Source: an uncultured Actinomycetes bacterium
GTDB taxonomy: Bacteria > Actinomycetota > CADDZG01 > WHSQ01
Length of the DNA stretch: 64,000 nt
Direction of reading: 5' to 3'
NCBI GenBank assembly: GCA_937863385.1
Contig: CALMBW010000010.1
Coordinates: forward strand, 20,442-84,441
The notes under the pieces were generated by a model. It was not told the origin of the DNA, made no database searches, and saw only the letters and a program-made list of their open reading frames with translations. The position numbers and the translations under genes were made by a program. Position 1 is the stretch's first letter; every line of letters begins with the position of its first letter. Shown piece after piece: positions 53,351 to 62,180 of this stretch.

Positions 53351-56263
53351 GTGACGCAACCAGACCTCGAAGCGCTCGGCAAGCGGGTAAGCGCGGCCCG
53401 AGCCGCGGTGGAGGAAAGAGGGGAGACCTTCTATCCGGGGCCCTCTCGCATCCACCTGGCTGCATTTCCTCCTAAGGAACGTTGGGATGACTGGATCGAG
53501 TTGGACTCTCGCTCGTTCCCAAACCGAGTCGAGAAGCACTACACGCTGGTCCCAACAACCTGTTTCAATTGTGAAAGTGCCTGCGGGCTTCTTGCGTACG
53601 TCGATCAAGATTCCCTTCAGGTTCGAAAGTTCGAAGGCAACCCCGAGCATCCAGGTTCTCGCGGGCGCAACTGCGCCAAGGGCCCGGCGACTTTGAATCA
53701 GGTGACCGACCCCGACCGGATCCTCTATCCACTGCGACGCACCGGGCAGCGAGGAGAGGGCAAGTGGGTGCAGGTCTCGTGGGATGAGGCTCTGGATGAC
53801 ATCGCGCAGCGGATCCGAACCTGCATCCTCGAAGAGCGGCCCAATGAAGTCATGTATCACGTTGGGCGACCCGGTGAGGATGGCTTTACCGAACGCGTCC
53901 TAGCAACCTGGGGGGTCGACGGCCACAACAGCCATACCAATGTGTGCTCTTCTGGAGCGCGAGCGGGATATCACTTCTGGACAGGTATCGATCGTCCATC
54001 CCCCGACCATGCGAACGCGAAGGTTGTCTTTCTGATCTCATCCCACCTCGAGTCGGGTCACTACTTCAATCCGCATGCTCAACGGATCATCGAGGCGAAG
54101 GAGGCGGGAGCGAAGCTCATCGTTCTCGATACCAGGCTATCCAATACGGCCACCCACGCCGATCACTGGCTATCTCCCTACCCGGGTAGTGAGGCTGCGA
54201 TCAACCTCGCGATCGCCAACTATCTGATCGTCAACGACCTCTATGACCGGGAGTACGTACGACGCTGGTGGAACTGGGAAGAGTTCCTAGTCTGCGAACA
54301 TCCCGACGCGGAGGTGTCCTTCGAGAGTTTCGAAGCGATCCTCAAGCAGCTCTACAGCGGGTTCACGTTTGAATTCGCTGCGAAAGAGTCGGGTGTCGCG
54401 GTGGAGGTGTTGCAAGAGGTGGCCTCGGTTGTAGGCACCGCTGGCAGCCGCCTTTCGACTCACACCTGGCGTTCGGCTACGGCGGGCAATGCCGGAGGGT
54501 GGCAGGTGGCTCGAACCCTGTTCCTGCTCAACGCTCTCTTGGGAGCGGTCGCTACCGAGGGTGGTACCCATCCGAATGCGTGGAACAAGTTCGTGCCCCG
54601 GCCCATCTACATGCCTCCGCATCCACACACCTGGAATGAACTTACCTGGCCGCTCGAGTATCCCCTCGCTCTGAACGAGATGTCGTTCCTGCTTCCTCAT
54701 TTCTTGAAGGAGGGACGAGCTCGCCTCGAGGTCTACTTCACCCGCGTTTACAACCCGGTGTGGACCAATCCCGACGGCTTCTCTTGGATCGAGGCACTCA
54801 CCGATGAGACCAAGGTGGGGCTGCACGTTGCACTAACCCCTACCTGGAGCGAGACAGCCTATTTCGCCGACTACATCCTCCCGATGGGACTTGCGTCCGA
54901 GCGCCATGACACGCACTCTTACGAGCAGTACGACGGACAGTGGGTCGGATTCCGTCAGCCGGTGCTCAAAGCCGTTCGGGAACGTCGTGGCGAAACAGTC
55001 ACCGACACCCGGGAAGTGAATCCCGGCGAGGTTTGGGAGGAGAACGAGTTCTGGATCGAACTTTCCTGGCGCATCGATCCCGACGGTTCGATGGGCATCC
55101 GCAAGTACTACGAGTCCAAGAAGAACCCAGGTCAGAAGCTGAGCATCGACGAGTACTACTCGTGGATGTTCGAGAACTCGGTGCCTGGTCTCCCGGAGAA
55201 GGCCGCGGATGAAGGTATGACGCCCCTCGAATACATGCGGCGCTACGGAGCCTTCGAGATCAAGAACAAGGTAGGGGCCGTCCACGAGGAGCTGGTCCCA
55301 TCGGCGGAGTTGGTCGATGCTGCCGAGGGAGCCTTCGGACGTGTCTTCGCTGCCTCTGACAAGCCGGAGGATCCGAATGTGGTGCCTATGGGTGCACCGG
55401 AGCCCGATCCTCAGGGCAGGCGTCCGGTCGGGGTGCGTGTCCAAGGTTCCGTGCGCCGCGGGTTCCCCACTCCTTCGGGTCGCCTGGAGTTCTATTCGCG
55501 TACCCTCGCCGATTGGGGGTGGCGCGACCAGGCACTTCCCGGCTATATGCGAAGCCACATCCACCCGGAATCCATGGACCCGGACCAGTTGGTGCTGATA
55601 TCCACATTCCGTCTTCCGGTGCAGATCCACACTCGATCGGCCAACGCTAAGTGGCTGGACGAGATCGCTCACACGAACCCTCTGTGGATCCATCCCTCGG
55701 ACGCCGAAGGGCTGGGCCTGGCGATGGGTGATCTCGTACGGGTCGAAACCGAGATCGGTTATTTCGTGGTCAAGGCATGGGTAACCGAAGGGATCAGGCC
55801 AGGCGTTGTCGCGTGCAGCCATCACATGGGGCGCTGGAAGCTCACCGATCAGGGACAACGACAGATGATGGCTACGGTTTCCCTCGAGGATCGCGATGAG
55901 AAGTGGACCATGTCGCGAAAGAGCGGTGTTGCCCCCTTCGAGTCAGTTGACCCGGACACTAAACGGATCTGGTGGACCGATGTAGGTGTTCACCAGAACC
56001 TCACGTTCTCGGTGCATCCCGACCCGATCTCGGGACAGCATTGCTGGCATCAGGCGGTCAGGGTAAGACCAGCTGAACCAGATGACGACTACGGTGACAT
56101 AGCAGTGGACACTGCCAGGTCTCATGAGGTCTTTCACGAGTGGCTCGAGTTGACCCGTGCCGCAGATCGCCATTCCCCCGATGGCACTCGCCGCCCCTAC
56201 TGGATGATGCGACCTTTAAAGCCTCCCAAAGACGTCTTCATGTTGTCCGGGGAGCCTTCATGA
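53351..56263 (+). CDS. soeA: SoeA-like molybdopterin oxidoreductase (sulfite dehydrogenase catalytic subunit)
   Basis: 970 aa from GTG 53351 (GGAGGGATCC in front). The N-terminal [4Fe-4S] ligands are Cys71, Cys74, Cys78 (CFNCESACG) and Cys108 (RGRNCAKG). The molybdenum ligand is probably Cys199 (HTNVCSSGARAG). Further domains match the DMSO reductase family (DTRLSNTATHADHWLSPYPGSEAAINLAIA; TPTWSETAYFADYILPMG; SPSGRLEFYS-like TPSGRLEFY). There is no twin-arginine signal, so the enzyme faces the cytoplasm like SoeA. It would oxidise sulfite to sulfate; polysulfide or thiosulfate reductase is the alternative. The stop overlaps the chaperone start (ATGA). Confidence 0.88.
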   Translation: MTQPDLEALGKRVSAARAAVEERGETFYPGPSRIHLAAFPPKERWDDWIELDSRSFPNRVEKHYTLVPTTCFNCESACGLLAYVDQDSLQVRKFEGNPEHPGSRGRNCAKGPATLNQVTDPDRILYPLRRTGQRGEGKWVQVSWDEALDDIAQRIRTCILEERPNEVMYHVGRPGEDGFTERVLATWGVDGHNSHTNVCSSGARAGYHFWTGIDRPSPDHANAKVVFLISSHLESGHYFNPHAQRIIEAKEAGAKLIVLDTRLSNTATHADHWLSPYPGSEAAINLAIANYLIVNDLYDREYVRRWWNWEEFLVCEHPDAEVSFESFEAILKQLYSGFTFEFAAKESGVAVEVLQEVASVVGTAGSRLSTHTWRSATAGNAGGWQVARTLFLLNALLGAVATEGGTHPNAWNKFVPRPIYMPPHPHTWNELTWPLEYPLALNEMSFLLPHFLKEGRARLEVYFTRVYNPVWTNPDGFSWIEALTDETKVGLHVALTPTWSETAYFADYILPMGLASERHDTHSYEQYDGQWVGFRQPVLKAVRERRGETVTDTREVNPGEVWEENEFWIELSWRIDPDGSMGIRKYYESKKNPGQKLSIDEYYSWMFENSVPGLPEKAADEGMTPLEYMRRYGAFEIKNKVGAVHEELVPSAELVDAAEGAFGRVFAASDKPEDPNVVPMGAPEPDPQGRRPVGVRVQGSVRRGFPTPSGRLEFYSRTLADWGWRDQALPGYMRSHIHPESMDPDQLVLISTFRLPVQIHTRSANAKWLDEIAHTNPLWIHPSDAEGLGLAMGDLVRVETEIGYFVVKAWVTEGIRPGVVACSHHMGRWKLTDQGQRQMMATVSLEDRDEKWTMSRKSGVAPFESVDPDTKRIWWTDVGVHQNLTFSVHPDPISGQHCWHQAVRVRPAEPDDDYGDIAVDTARSHEVFHEWLELTRAADRHSPDGTRRPYWMMRPLKPPKDVFMLSGEPS

Positions 56264-57150
56264 CTGAAGCGCGAGCCGAGCTGTTCCGCTCCCTGGGTGC
56301 GTTGACGGAGTCACCCACACCAGCGCACGCTGGGATCGCCGAAGCGCTCGGACTTCCGGACTGCGCAGCAAGGGAAGAGCACACTGAGGTCTTTGCCTTC
56401 CAGCTGTACCCCTACGCGTCGGTGTACCTGGGGGAGAAGGGGATGCTCGGTGGCGAAGCCCGTGATCGGATCGCCGGGTTCTTCAGGGCGATAGGGATAG
56501 TGCCCCCCGCCGAGCCCGATCATATCGCCGTGCTGCTCGCGTTGTATGCGTCATTGATCGAAGCTGAAGAAGCGCAAGGCGACGTCGTGAGTCGCGAGAT
56601 GTTGAGACGGACGCGCAAGGCATTGCTGTGGGAGCACCTTCTGTCGTGGCTGCCCCCGTACCTGGACAAGATGATGGAGATCGCTCCACCCGCTTATCGA
56701 GGCTGGGCCGAGCTGCTCGGTCTCGCCCTTTCTGATGAAGCTCAAGCTTTGGGCCGCCCGGACGGGCTACCGCTCCAGCTTAGGGAGACGGTGGCACGTG
56801 ACCCGGCGGACGGTAAGAGCTTCATAGAGTGGCTGCTCTCTCCGGTCAATAGCGGGGTGATCATCGTTCGGTCAGACCTGCGCAAGGTTGCTTCGGACTT
56901 GAAGCTCGGTCTTCGTGTGGGGGAGAGGCGCTGGGTTATCGAGAGCCTTCTCGGCCAGGACCCTCAGGCGACATTGTCTTGGCTCGCCAGCTTCTGCCGG
57001 CATTGGTCGGAGTCGCATCGGCGCTGGGTGCCTGTGACGGGAGATGTGGGGCGGTTCTGGCTCGAGCGGGCCGAGGGAGCCCAACGACTGGTGCTGCGAG
57101 CTCTTGCAGAAACAGAGGAGGTTGTGGCGCAGCCGACGGTGGGGGTCTGA
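56260..57150 (+). CDS. TorD-family chaperone for the molybdoenzyme
   Basis: 296 aa from ATG 56260. It is helical, with FAFQLYPYASVYLGEKGMLGGEARDRIAGFFRAIG and EPDHIAVLLALYASLIEAEE, the E-P-D-H pattern of TorD/DmsD chaperones. These bind the catalytic subunit while the molybdenum cofactor is inserted. The C-terminal ~100 residues go beyond the usual TorD length and may add contacts to SoeA. It is translationally coupled to soeA. Confidence 0.87.
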   Translation: MTEARAELFRSLGALTESPTPAHAGIAEALGLPDCAAREEHTEVFAFQLYPYASVYLGEKGMLGGEARDRIAGFFRAIGIVPPAEPDHIAVLLALYASLIEAEEAQGDVVSREMLRRTRKALLWEHLLSWLPPYLDKMMEIAPPAYRGWAELLGLALSDEAQALGRPDGLPLQLRETVARDPADGKSFIEWLLSPVNSGVIIVRSDLRKVASDLKLGLRVGERRWVIESLLGQDPQATLSWLASFCRHWSESHRRWVPVTGDVGRFWLERAEGAQRLVLRALAETEEVVAQPTVGV

Positions 57151-57152
57151 GC

Positions 57153-58712
57153 TTGCCCGAGGCGAGGCCTTCAGGTCGGCCGGACCAGGGAACCACTAAA
57201 CGCGCCCGGTGGAAGCGCCTCGATCCTGGAGACCTCCTCGGCGGGGTAAGCGCGGCCTTCGTCCTGATCCCTCAAGCGCTTGCTTATGCGACGCTGGCAG
57301 GGATGCCGGTCGAGCGGGGGCTCTTCGTCGCTGCGTCCGCCCCGATCGCCGCGGCGCTCTTCGCGTCCTCTCCTTACCTGGGCACCGGCCCTACAGCGAT
57401 CACCTCGCTGCTTACTTTCGGTGCGCTTAGCGCGCTAGCGGCGCCCGGTGGCTCGGACTACGTGGCGCTGGCAGCGCTTCTGGCGCTACTGGTGGGAGCG
57501 ATCCGTGTCGTCCTCGGTCTCATGCATGCTGGTTTCCTCGCCTACCTGATGTCGCAGCCGATAGTTACGGGTTTTACGACCGGGGCGGCTGTGGTCATCG
57601 TCGCGTCTCAGATCCCAACCGTTCTTGACGTTCCTACCGACGAAACGAACCCGTTTCTTGCCGCCTTCGAGGCGTTGCGGTATCCGGGAGAGTGGAGGTT
57701 GGAGTCGATCGTCATCTCGATGGCCGTCGCCATCCTGATCGTTGGCGGCAGGAAGTTACATCGCCTGTTTCCCGGTGTCTTGGTGGCGGTCTTCCTGGCG
57801 TTGGTGTACAGCGATGCCACCTCTTACGCAGGAGCCGTCGTGGGGGAGATCCCCGGTCGTTTCCCACCGTTCTCCCTCGCACTTCCCTGGTCGTCGACCA
57901 TCTACCTGGTCGCGGGAGCTTTCGTGATCGCCATCGTGGGTTTCTCCGAGCCGGCTGCGATCGCGCGCCACTACGCGACCCTGGAACGCACCAGGTGGGA
58001 TTCCAACCGCGAGCTGATCAGCCAAGGAGTGGCGAACATCGCGGCCGGCTTGAGTGGTGGTTTCCCGGCGGGAGGGTCATTCTCGCGCAGTGCACTCGTG
58101 CGCGATGCGGGGGCCCGCACGCGGCTCGCAGGAGGAGTCACCGGTCTCGTTGTTCTCGCGATCTTGCCGCTCATGTCGTTGTTGTCGGCACTGCCGACGG
58201 CCGTTCTGGGGGCGAGCATCATCGTGGCCGTACGGGAGCTGATCAGGGTAAGGCCGTTCGTGGAGTACAGGAAGTACGCGCGCTTGCAGTTCTTCGTAGC
58301 GACGGTGACGTTTCTCCTAACGATCGCGTTCGCCCCGCACGTTGAGCGTGCGGTCATGGTGGGAGTGGTCCTCGCGATCGGAGCCCACTTGTGGCGCGAA
58401 CTCAAACTCGCGATCCCTGCATGGGTATCCGAAGATGGGACGTTACATCTGGCCCCCAAAGGAGTTCTTTACTTCGCCTCCACCCCGGGCCTAGAGGACG
58501 CCTTTTCGAGGTTGCTTGCCGAACATCGGGACGCCAGCCACCTGGTTGTCCATCTCGATGGACTTGGCCGGATCGACCTTACCGGGGCTTTGGTACTTAA
58601 AGCCCTCTTGCGCGATGCACGGGACGCCGGACTCGAGGTGGAACTTACCGGCGTCCCTGCCCCGGCCCAGAAGATCATCACTCGCGTCATCCAAGATACA
58701 GACGGCGACTGA
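57153..58712 (+). CDS. SulP-family anion transporter with STAS domain
   Basis: 519 aa from TTG 57153, two bases after the chaperone stop; the longer frame lies inside the chaperone gene. SulP features are GGVSAAFVLIPQALAYATLAGMPVERGLF, TGPTAITSLLTFGAL, a set of 10-14 membrane helices, GGFPAGGSFSRSA, and a C-terminal STAS domain (VVHLDGLGRIDLTGALVLKALLRDA). It moves sulfate, bicarbonate or related anions. Behind soeA, sulfate or sulfite movement is plausible; bicarbonate uptake for RuBisCO is an alternative. Confidence 0.9.
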   Translation: MPEARPSGRPDQGTTKRARWKRLDPGDLLGGVSAAFVLIPQALAYATLAGMPVERGLFVAASAPIAAALFASSPYLGTGPTAITSLLTFGALSALAAPGGSDYVALAALLALLVGAIRVVLGLMHAGFLAYLMSQPIVTGFTTGAAVVIVASQIPTVLDVPTDETNPFLAAFEALRYPGEWRLESIVISMAVAILIVGGRKLHRLFPGVLVAVFLALVYSDATSYAGAVVGEIPGRFPPFSLALPWSSTIYLVAGAFVIAIVGFSEPAAIARHYATLERTRWDSNRELISQGVANIAAGLSGGFPAGGSFSRSALVRDAGARTRLAGGVTGLVVLAILPLMSLLSALPTAVLGASIIVAVRELIRVRPFVEYRKYARLQFFVATVTFLLTIAFAPHVERAVMVGVVLAIGAHLWRELKLAIPAWVSEDGTLHLAPKGVLYFASTPGLEDAFSRLLAEHRDASHLVVHLDGLGRIDLTGALVLKALLRDARDAGLEVELTGVPAPAQKIITRVIQDTDGD

Positions 58713-58875
58713 GCGAAGACCGGACCTTAACGAAGGGGGGGTCTATGTCGCGCAGCTTCATGGCTGCCGATGATCCGAGAGCAAAGGACCGCGGTCGTGT
58801 GGGGATGCCGGGATAGAACTTCTTTCCCTCGCGCGGTGCTGCGGCCCCACGTGACCATACGGATAAGTTGGAGCG

Positions 58876-59910
58876 GTGAAGAAGGCCCTCGTGCTGGGAG
58901 GAACAGGCTTCGTCGGGCGTCATGTGGCGCTTCGGCTTGCCGACGCTGGATGGGATGTGACTGTTGCCTCGCGAGGTGAGACTGCGATCCCTTCAGAGTT
59001 GATCGACCTTCGACATGTGGCCGTCGATCGCTCAACCTCGGAGGGGCTGAAGTCAGTCACAAGCGAAGGGTTGGATGTCTTGGTCGATGTCATCCCCTAC
59101 GAGATCGACGATGCGGATCGACTGCTCGAGTTGCGTGACAACGTCGGCAGCATCGTTGCCATCTCTACCGCTTCGGTCTACGCGGACGAGGCTGGCAATA
59201 CGTTGGATGAGGCTACGGAGAGCTTCCCCCGCATGCCGGTGCCCATCCATGAGACCCAGCTCCGCGCGGAGCCGGGTGACGAGACCTATTCGACGAAGAA
59301 GGTGGCGATCGAGGACATCCTCCTGAACGAGGCCGAGTTCCCAGTCACAGTGATCCGTCCATGTGCGATCTACGGACCGGGTGCGAGACACTGCCGCGAA
59401 TGGTTCTTCGTTAAGCGGGTCTTGGACCACCGCCCCCGGGTGGTGCTGGCTCACAAAGGCGAGAGCGTCTTTCATACGACCTCGGTCCACAATCTCGCAG
59501 AGATGGTTCGGTTGGCTAGTGAGCGACCCGGCACTAGGGTGCTCAACTGCGGAGATCCCGATCCACCTTCCGTTCGAAAGATCGCCTCACTCATCGCGAG
59601 CTTCTTGGAACACGACTGGGAGGAGGTGCTGGTGCCTGCGACGCTATCTGCTCAACCCTTTTTGGACAATCCGTGGGGTGTACCGGGGTCTTGGGTCTTG
59701 GATACGTCGCTGTCGCATCAGGAGTTGGGCTTTGTCCCCGTGGCGACCTACGACAAGGCCGTCGCCGAGACCGTCAACTCGATCCTGAAAACGGTGTCGA
59801 AGAGCGGAGTGGAGGCTTTCTCAACGGCCATTGCGTACCTGCCGCGAGCTTTCGACTATGAAGCCGAGGACGTGCTCGCTAGATCTCTGAATGAGAGGCG
59901 TCGTTCTTAG
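58876..59910 (+). CDS. NAD-dependent epimerase/dehydratase family protein (extended SDR)
   Basis: 344 aa from GTG 58876. It has the Rossmann motif LVLGGTGFVGRHVALRLADAG, SIVAISTASVYAD, the catalytic Tyr and Lys in TYSTKKVAIED, and VIRPCAIYGPGA. The substrate is unknown; sugar nucleotide epimerases and plant-type CSP41-like proteins share this pattern. The 163 bases upstream hold no gene. It appears to stand alone. Confidence 0.85.
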   Translation: MKKALVLGGTGFVGRHVALRLADAGWDVTVASRGETAIPSELIDLRHVAVDRSTSEGLKSVTSEGLDVLVDVIPYEIDDADRLLELRDNVGSIVAISTASVYADEAGNTLDEATESFPRMPVPIHETQLRAEPGDETYSTKKVAIEDILLNEAEFPVTVIRPCAIYGPGARHCREWFFVKRVLDHRPRVVLAHKGESVFHTTSVHNLAEMVRLASERPGTRVLNCGDPDPPSVRKIASLIASFLEHDWEEVLVPATLSAQPFLDNPWGVPGSWVLDTSLSHQELGFVPVATYDKAVAETVNSILKTVSKSGVEAFSTAIAYLPRAFDYEAEDVLARSLNERRRS

Positions 59911-60064
59911 CCGAGCCGATCGGTTTCAGGTCGCCTGCGGCGCTCCTCGGCCCCGGGGATGTCCACCGGGCCAAGGGGTCTCCGCGTCGGGTCACCGAGT
60001 GACATGGCAGGTCATACCGAGAGCTGCAGTTCGTTGCCTGGATCGGGACCCGTGGAATCGTGGC

Positions 60065-60076
60065 TATAGTCACGTG
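60065..60076 (+). promoter_or_regulatory. -10-like element directly before a GTG start (leaderless candidate)
   Basis: TATAGT at 60065-60070 lies six bases upstream of GTG 60077, with no ribosome site between. This spacing fits leaderless transcription. No good -35 is seen. The region 59911-60064 otherwise holds nothing recognisable. Confidence 0.4.
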
Positions 60077-60385
60077 GTGACTCTGCGTCGATGGTTGTGG
60101 CAATCTTCCTGGGGACGACTGTTCTGTGGGCTGTTGCTCTTAGTGATCGTTGTCATCTTGGGGCTTCACTTCGCGGCCGTCCATCACGACGGGGACCACG
60201 TTGGGCTTGCCAGCGCTGCGGGGCTTGGCCTGATCTTGCTGCTGTGCTTAGGTCTGGCACGCGTGGCCGCAACCAAGGATTCGTCTGGTCGAATCGACCC
60301 GTGCATCGTTCGCCATTGGCAGCTTCGCTCTTCGTACGCCTGTAGATCTATCCCAAAACCTGCTGCGGAGCCGCTCATCTGTTGA
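60077..60385 (+). CDS. Small membrane protein of unknown function
   Basis: 102 aa from GTG 60077. Two membrane spans are seen (LFCGLLLLVIVVILGLHFAAVHH and VGLASAAGLGLILLLCLGLARVAA) with a short His/Asp loop (VHHDGDH) between, followed by a basic, Cys-containing tail. No family is recognised. The frame is open upstream to 59891, but that part is not protein-like. It ends just before the acetyltransferase. Confidence 0.55.
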   Translation: MTLRRWLWQSSWGRLFCGLLLLVIVVILGLHFAAVHHDGDHVGLASAAGLGLILLLCLGLARVAATKDSSGRIDPCIVRHWQLRSSYACRSIPKPAAEPLIC

Positions 60386-60432
60386 TCCTCTGCTCCCGTC
60401 GGAGTCTGAACATCTTCAGAGGTGGAGGCAGT

Positions 60433-61194
60433 ATGACTTTTTTTCCCCGTTCTGAACGGCGCGAGGAGGACATCTTCCCCGCTCCCCCCGGTGTAGCGCC
60501 AGATCCGAGTACGGATCCTGCAGCGGGCCGGGACACAAAGGCGATATCAATAGAGGTAGCGCAAGCGAACGACGTGGCGTCCATGGCCCGCTTACATGCG
60601 GAGTTTCTCCCTCACGGTTTCTTCGTGGAACTCGGCCCGCGCTTCTTGCGCACGTTTCACCGGACGTTCATCCACAGTCCGTTCGGGATAGCGTTCGTAG
60701 CGCGCGGCACTTCGAACGAGCGGCTCGGCATGATCGTAGGGACGACGGACAACGCGGCCCATTACCGATGGCTCCTGCGGAAACGCTGGCTCCCGCTGGC
60801 TGCGAGTGGCTTGGCCTCCCTTCTGGTCCGGCCAAGATTGGGCGTGCGGTTCTTCCGTACGCGAGTGATGCGCTATCTACGCGGGATGAGACGCAATCTC
60901 GCGCAGGAACGCCCCTCGGAGACGTCGGAGAAGAACGGTGCTGTCGCCGTCTTGGCACACGTTGCTGTTGACCCGGCCGCCCGCGGTCGAGGCGTGGGCG
61001 CTGCCTTGGTCAGGCGTTTCGAGGAAGCGGTGCGGGCGGCCGGAACCAGGAAAGCCTCGTTGGTGACGTTCGCAGCCGAGGAAGGCGCTGGTCCCTTCTA
61101 CGAGGCTCTTGGTTGGCACCGCACTGCGGAGAGAGCCGACCACGACGGAAGAGAAATCGCGTACTACGAGCGTCAATTCGTCGATAATGCGTAG
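60433..61194 (+). CDS. GNAT-family acetyltransferase
   Basis: 253 aa from ATG 60433 (GGTGGAGGCAGT). After an N-terminal Pro-rich ~35 residues, the GNAT fold begins near EVAQANDVASMARLHAEFLPHGFF. The acetyl-CoA loop is VAVLAHVAVDPAARGRGVGAALVRRFEEA (R-G-x-G-x-A), and the C-terminal GAGPFYEALGWHRT is typical. The substrate is unknown. It precedes the M15-like lipoprotein by two bases, so the two are co-transcribed, possibly in wall or surface work. Confidence 0.85.
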   Translation: MTFFPRSERREEDIFPAPPGVAPDPSTDPAAGRDTKAISIEVAQANDVASMARLHAEFLPHGFFVELGPRFLRTFHRTFIHSPFGIAFVARGTSNERLGMIVGTTDNAAHYRWLLRKRWLPLAASGLASLLVRPRLGVRFFRTRVMRYLRGMRRNLAQERPSETSEKNGAVAVLAHVAVDPAARGRGVGAALVRRFEEAVRAAGTRKASLVTFAAEEGAGPFYEALGWHRTAERADHDGREIAYYERQFVDNA

Positions 61195-61196
61195 AG

Positions 61197-62180
61197 ATGA
61201 TGAGTCGTTGGGCGGTCGCGGCGGTCTGTTTGGTTGTGGTTGCCGGCGTTGCTTGTCGCGCGAACACGACGCCTCCGGATCGCCAATCTCAGACGACCGA
61301 ACCTTCCCCCGGCGAGTCGACGATACGTCCGTCTCCGGTGCTCGAGTCCCCGACGCCTTACGAGCCGCGGGCAGGAGAGGTCTACCCGAACGCGAAACGC
61401 CTCGCCGGACGCTTTGTGCAAGCCCTCGCATCCTTCGATCCGGCCTCCGGATGGGAGAAGCACATCGAGTCGGTCGTTGCCGATTTTGATGTCACTAAAC
61501 CCGTCTCGCTCGCGAAGGCGATGGATACGCTGGGTGACTCGGAGGCCCCCTCCGTCGGTCGCATCGTTTACGCCCAGTTGGGTGGCCTTCAACCCGACGA
61601 GATTCAGCCCACTTCGACCTCGGTAATGGTTGTCGTGGAACAGCTCTGGACCGATGGCTCTTCTCGAACCGTTGCGTTGGACGTGCGACTGCGTATCAAG
61701 AACGATCAATGGGCGGTTTCCGGGATCGGATCGGCCGGGGGACCGCCGACGAGCCGCCCGGCGGCTCTACCGGATGCGGCGAAGGCGGTGCTCGACAACC
61801 CCAGGATCGATCTACCCGACAGCGCACGATGGGATATCTACCGGGGCGAAATCTCGGCCGACCTTCTTGCGATCATGGATCGTCTCGCCGAGCGCTTCAA
61901 CTACTCCGTAACTGTTCTGAAGTCTGGCCATCCGAAACGCGTGTTTGGGACAAGGTTCGTAAGTAATCACACCATGGGGCGCGCGGTCGATATCTGGGCG
62001 GTCGGCAAAGTGCCGGTCGTCAGGCAGGTGGCCGATCTCGAGTCTCTGGCCCGTCGATTCGCTCGGCTGGCCCTGGACGAGCCTCTTGTGAACGAGCTCG
62101 GAAGTCCGTGGGACCTCGGGAAGGATTCATTCTCGAACATCGTGCATCAGGATCACATTCACATCGCCTTTGACGAATAG
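61197..62180 (+). CDS. Lipoprotein with M15 peptidase-like C-terminal domain
   Basis: 327 aa. Lipobox VVVAGVAC-RA gives an anchored protein, followed by a Pro/Ser/Thr linker to about residue 60. A central ~140-residue domain precedes a C-terminal part resembling D-Ala-D-Ala carboxypeptidases of the M15 type: VLKSGHPKRVFGTRFVSNHTMGRAVDIW and VHQDHIHIAF, which hold the zinc-binding His and Asp (SNHTxGRAVD, HxHIAF). A role in peptidoglycan trimming is possible. MurJ starts within its last bases. Confidence 0.8.
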   Translation: MMSRWAVAAVCLVVVAGVACRANTTPPDRQSQTTEPSPGESTIRPSPVLESPTPYEPRAGEVYPNAKRLAGRFVQALASFDPASGWEKHIESVVADFDVTKPVSLAKAMDTLGDSEAPSVGRIVYAQLGGLQPDEIQPTSTSVMVVVEQLWTDGSSRTVALDVRLRIKNDQWAVSGIGSAGGPPTSRPAALPDAAKAVLDNPRIDLPDSARWDIYRGEISADLLAIMDRLAERFNYSVTVLKSGHPKRVFGTRFVSNHTMGRAVDIWAVGKVPVVRQVADLESLARRFARLALDEPLVNELGSPWDLGKDSFSNIVHQDHIHIAFDE

